Positions 59,933 through 64,000 of a DNA stretch of 64,000 bases are shown piece by piece. The stretch spans positions 1,030,115 through 1,094,114 of the forward strand of contig JAQJVL010000251.1 in assembly GCA_035578905.1 (NCBI GenBank), read 5' to 3'. Source of the DNA: Stictocephala bisonia (Eukaryota > Arthropoda > Insecta > Hemiptera > Membracidae). How positions within the stretch are numbered: position 1 is the first letter of the stretch; every line of letters starts with the position of its first letter. A model generated the notes under the pieces. The model was not told the origin of the DNA. It saw nothing but the letters and a program-made list of their open reading frames with translations, and did no database searches. The translations under genes and the position numbers were made by a program.

Positions 59933-60357
59933 GTGAGCTCTACCCTAAAGCCTACTATGGGTGTGTATGTGAACTATCTGTTCTGCCGTCCTCTGTTTTG
60001 CTTTTTAAAAGAAGCCCATGAAATGACAAATCGGATATAAATATCTTAATAACAGGAATTTTAAAAATAATTCATAAAAGTATTTTACAAGTTGATTGTT
60101 AGCATTCTGTACGGTACGTCTTCACAGAACAGACATTTGTATGTAATAAAATAATCAAAAAAAAAAATAAATAAATAAGGCTAATTGTGTATTTAATATT
60201 ATATACAACTATGTATAGTAGTTTATACTTTATTGCAATAACAATACAAAACTTATCATCAGTTTCTTCAAACAATCAATTTCAGCAATCTTCATTTTCA
60301 ATAATTCAACCACCTTGCTACAGACAAGTTGCAAGACCTTGTATCTTAAAAAAGGGA

Positions 60358-60755
60358 ATAAAGTCATTATTTCAGTTGGCACTACTGGTTTGTCACTGCT
60401 TTTATACTTCAGATAGACAACAAGAGATCACCCATAGACGTACATACATGACCATAATAAAGTCATTATTTCAGTTGGCACTACTGGTTTGTCACTGCTT
60501 TTATACTTCAGATAGGCAACAAGAGATCACCCATAGACGTACATACATGACCATAATAAAGTCATTATTTCAGTTGGCACTACTGGTTTGTCACTGCTTT
60601 TATACTTCAGATAGACAACAAGAGATCACCCATAGACGTACATACATGACCATAATAAAGTCATTATTTCAGTTGGCACTACTGGTTTGTCACTGCTTTT
60701 ATACTTCAGATAGACAACAAGAGATCACCCATAGACATACATACAAGACCATAAT
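60358..60755 (+). repeat. 99-bp tandem repeat, four copies, in Rab26 intron
   Basis: Units starting aagtcattatttcagttggc lie at 60361, 60460, 60559 and 60658, with near identity. The unit length is a multiple of three, so one frame stays open through all four copies. The position between exons argues against coding function. Confidence 0.97.
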
Positions 60756-60779
60756 CACAATGTTAATTAGTTTTTAAAT

Positions 60780-61437
60780 TAACTATGAAATAAATTAAGT
60801 ATATCAAATTTTAAATTATTATTGTATGACTTTAAATAAAATGTGTTATGTTCACATAGTACATTGAAGTTGGCATCTATGCTTACTTGAAATGAAATTC
60901 TTTATTAGCCCTAGAATATATTACAATGATATAAAGCCCGCAAATCTTAATCATGAACCTTAGTTATATTATTACTTACAGATAAATTTCATCCAAAAAG
61001 AATATTTTTGCCAATAATTTAGTTAGTTAGTGTCTGCTATTACAGCTGGTTTTAATTTGTATTAATTTACATGGGACTATACTAGCAAGTACTTCACTAC
61101 TGGACCCCAAGTGATATGGGGCAAAATATTTAACACTGAATGAGAAATATATGTGGGTGCTGATAAAGTTGATGTTATGAATAACTTACACGATAGTGAA
61201 GCCTCTTAGATGTTTTCGAGTTCTGGTTGATGTTCAGAACCAAACAATCCTAACATAGATAGATATACTGTATATTTTATGTGTATGAACATTTTCATTG
61301 AACCTAGAAAAGACAAGAAATATTGATACCATGATTATTCTTTGCTTTAAAACTAGTTATAAAACACTGTAAACTCCAGAGATAATTTAATAATATGAAC
61401 TTATTCTAAGCCTCTCGCGGCCAAGATATTATCATAA
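60780..61437 (+). other. intronic interval, nothing recognised
   Basis: AT-rich, no repeat or ORF of note. Confidence 0.5.
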
Positions 61438-61441
61438 TTAA

Positions 61442-62070
61442 CACGTTAGCTGCCATCCTTAAAATGAGTATTTTTGCTCTAAATTGCCAAAAACTTGTAT
61501 GCAAATATTTAAAACAATGATGCATTATATTTACTATGCCACCATTTCTGAGTATGGAAATAGTACATACATAGGCATTATATGTATTTAAATATGTCGG
61601 GACTATTGGCCCGACACAGTTTTTTTTAGTAGCGTATACGGCACATAAAAAACTCTGTCGGGCATATCAGCCTGACACATTTTGAGGTAAATTTGTTTTC
61701 ATGGTATGGCTACACTGACTGCATGATGAAAGTAATCCAGTATTCAATATGTATTACGTTATTTCAATACCAACATTTACTAAGTAAGTCTGTCGAACCT
61801 ATACTCCCGACAACTTGCCCGTTGAACATGCTAAAATTTAAAGTTTTATGAACAACTTTGTATACAACCAAAAACTTAGAAATTCGCTCTGTAAATAGAA
61901 TGATGCTTGCAGCACAATAAAGTGTGATCGGTTTCTTTAAGAAAGCAGGACCAGTGGAGTAACAATAATCAAAAGGTCACTAAACAACAATGTTGGGCAT
62001 AGTGGCCTGACGGCATCTAGCTGAGACAAAGAGCCGTCGGGCGTACTGGACTGACACGGCAGCTAAAGTG
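61442..62070. mobile_element. piggyBac-type MITE, 629 bp, with TTAA duplication
   Basis: TTAA (61438-61441 and 62071-62074) flanks the termini cacgttagctgcc and, inverted, cactttagctgcc. No transposase is present. Five internal short palindromes of the form tgtcgggc...gcctgacac lie near both ends (about 61595-61619, 61655-61680, 61791-61812, 61992-62013 and 62034-62060). The termini differ from the piggyBac at 25.7 kb, so it was probably moved by another family member. Confidence 0.88.
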
Positions 62071-62074
62071 TTAA

Positions 62075-63520
62075 AGCAATCATAAAGTGTGTAATAAAGT
62101 AAGCAAAAGATAAGAATTTGAAAGCTTATTGTATCGGTAATAAATTATCTTAATACAAATGAGTATCAGTGTAAAAATGGTTGAGCGAAGGTTTTTTTAT
62201 CATGGCCATGTGTGGAATTGAAGATATACGGTACCTTGAATAGAGTTATTAGTGTATGGTTGATGATATGGAAGAGCCTCTTAAAATATGCTATCCACTT
62301 GGGTGGAAGTTGATGGAATCAGTCTTTCTACCACAGGCAAATTAATGAACACCTGTTTTCAAACTTTTATTTATAGAAGGAGGAGGTAATTTTTTAAAAT
62401 TTTAAGATGATCAATAAAATATATACTTATGTCGAAGAACATTAAAAGAATATGTAAAAGGCAATCAATATACAGAAACATTGACATGCATTTAAAATTC
62501 CTGTAAAATTGTTAAAACCCACTGAAATATACTTATGTGTCATCATGACACATGAAAAAAAGAGTCTCATATTTTGTTTTATATTCGTCCCATTGAAAAG
62601 ACTAAACTAAGCTGTAGTTTTGTTGTTGTTAATACCAGTTTCAATTTATCCACATGAAAGATTGGGATGTGAACCCCATCAGCTGAGGTAAGCATGTTTT
62701 TTTATACTTTAATCCTGTGAATTGATCAATGATCATCTCTATTATTAAGGTAAGTGTAATATTTTTACATGTTGCATAGACTGAATGGTTAATACTAATA
62801 TTTTTCATACTAATGCTTTAATACTAATCTATTTAACACTGACTTTCGGAAATACCTTGTAAAAATGTATACATAAGTTTAATGTAAAATTTATATTAAA
62901 TTTGTGTTTTTGAGTGCTCTAAATTACACATATATGATCAATACCCACCTATCAGTTATAGATTCAATTATTATTATTATTATGATTGGCTGATTTTTAT
63001 ATTTATTTGCAAATTAATTAAGCGTGGTTTTTCCTCATTTTGTACAAATTCAAACTTGTAATGTCAAAAAGTGTTTATAAATTTCTATAATTTTATCAAA
63101 CTTGAATTACATATGTTCAAAATGAATTCAAAATAATTGTGAAGATAAGGCACAAATCATATTACTAATCTCTTTAAAAGCAAATTATATTTTATATAGC
63201 CCCTGTAAATTAACTGAGTAATTAATTCATAAGTGGATTTCTTGTAGTGTCTTACATATCATGTTATATTATCAATGTAAAAGTGGTTAGCAATTTTTAA
63301 CTGAATTGTGAAATTGAACAAGATTTTTCTTTGTAAAAACCATTACATCTCATCTAAGGTCTTTTCTTTACCTCATGCGGAGGAACTGACAGTTATTTTG
63401 TTCACTATTATTAAAGAATAACATTTTTATTAATGCTAACAAGTTATTTTGAACTATTCCCCACAATATTGTGTAAACTGTAATTTCAGAGTTCAATTAG
63501 ATAAATCTGTGATGTTTCAG
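62075..63520 (+). other. intron of the Rab26-type gene
   Basis: AT-rich, with a short (att)n run near 62970. It ends in the acceptor gatgtttcag before 63521. No other gene was seen. Confidence 0.6.
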
Positions 63521-63629
63521 AACAAAGTGGTGTCAGTGGATGAGGCAAAAGTGAAGTTACAGATCTGGGACACAGCTGGCCAAGAAAGGTTCCGCAGTGT
63601 GACTCATGCCTACTATAGAGACGCTCATG
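63521..63629 (+). CDS. Rab26: Rab26-type GTPase, switch II exon (36 aa plus 1 nt)
   Basis: The exon reads [20 protein letters not shown], then [23 protein letters not shown] is the G3/switch II motif with the catalytic glutamine, and [12 protein letters not shown] is the continuation typical of Rab26/37. The acceptor tttcag|aac is in phase 0, after DFR of the previous exon, giving the family sequence DFRNKVV. The donor catg|gtctgt leaves one base of the next codon (A in DAHA of the family), so phase 1. The remaining exons (guanine-binding NKxD, SAK and prenylated C-terminus) lie beyond the window. Confidence 0.95.
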
Positions 63630-63631
63630 GT

Positions 63632-64000
63632 CTGTATACTCTACAGACAACACAATATCAAAATAGTACAAAATTATATTATACAAGCATGAATATTTAT
63701 TTATTGTTTTTTAGCTATAAAATATCCAGATAATATAAACAAAAAGTAAAAAAAGTTAATTATTTATTGAATCTTTAGAAGTATCAAATTTAGAACTCAT
63801 CAATTTATAGGATTCTAGAAAAATTAAAAAGTAATTTGTTTAATGTATATAGAAGAACTTTAAATATTAAGAATCCGTCAAATAAATAAACAGGTGTTGG
63901 TTCAGCAAAACACAAAAATGGTTTATTAAGATGTGTTCATCTCTTATAAGAGTAATTTTGTTTTTATAATCTCTTATAAGAGAAAATATTAATTGTTGTT
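63632..64000 (+). other. start of the next Rab26 intron
   Basis: AT-rich, with two copies of atctcttataagag (about 63938 and 63969). No exon was recognised before the window ends. Confidence 0.5.

Noticed and set aside
60187..60777. 196-codon open frame in the Rab26 intron
   Set aside because: It is explained by a 99-bp tandem repeat of length divisible by three. No domain, and flanked by Rab26 exons on the same strand.

Overview
The window is AT-rich nuclear DNA of an animal, most probably an insect. The evidence is an interstitial array of (CCTAA)n, the arthropod telomere unit TTAGG, together with spliceosomal introns, tRNA-derived SINEs and a mix of piggyBac, mariner, pogo-like, Penelope-like and non-LTR elements. 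A hemipteran would fit, but this is a guess. Protein-coding content is low. The supported host genes are (1) the 5' part of a Rab26-type small GTPase on the + strand (coding exons at 57326-57499, 59822-59932 and 63521-63629, continuing past the window end), (2) an intact, intronless aminoacylase-1 on the - strand (42829-44022), and (3) a decayed aminoacylase-1 paralogue on the - strand (22161-23348).

The main architectural feature is a head-to-tail segmental duplication with a period of about 17.3 kb. Unit 1 is about 17410-34720 and unit 2 about 34725-51480. Thirteen or more collinear blocks can be matched by eye, including both aminoacylase loci and their flanks. Because the units are paralogues, many mobile elements can be read as insertions against an empty site in the other unit. 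Unit 1 alone carries an RTE-like element (23640-25207), a piggyBac with an open transposase and perfect TTAA duplications (25704-27965) and a mariner relic (33309-34222). Unit 2 alone carries a foldback element that itself contains a non-LTR retrotransposon (35191-39095), a mariner relic (39690-40240), a tRNA-derived SINE (41350-41529) and a nested foldback/minisatellite structure (47377-48480).

Left of the duplication (1-17400) lie old non-LTR and mariner fragments, a pogo-like MITE with TA duplications (10131-10680), a Penelope-like element bounded by about 200-bp inverted repeats (12823-14472) and a small GC-rich promoter-like island with RFX X-box-type motifs (about 15710-15900). Right of the duplication (51500-64000) lie another non-LTR relic, a second Penelope-type GIY-YIG fragment, the telomere-repeat island and the Rab26 exons. 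The Rab26 introns hold a four-copy 99-bp tandem repeat and a TTAA-flanked piggyBac-type MITE.

The most unusual structures are a near-perfect palindrome of about 340 bp (47749-48092) whose arms each carry a hammerhead-ribozyme-like core, the nested foldbacks around it, the (GA/CT)n-cored foldback at 35.2-39.1 kb, and a TATA-containing module of 350-450 bp present three times. All homology statements come from reading the sequence and from remembered family motifs. No search was run.
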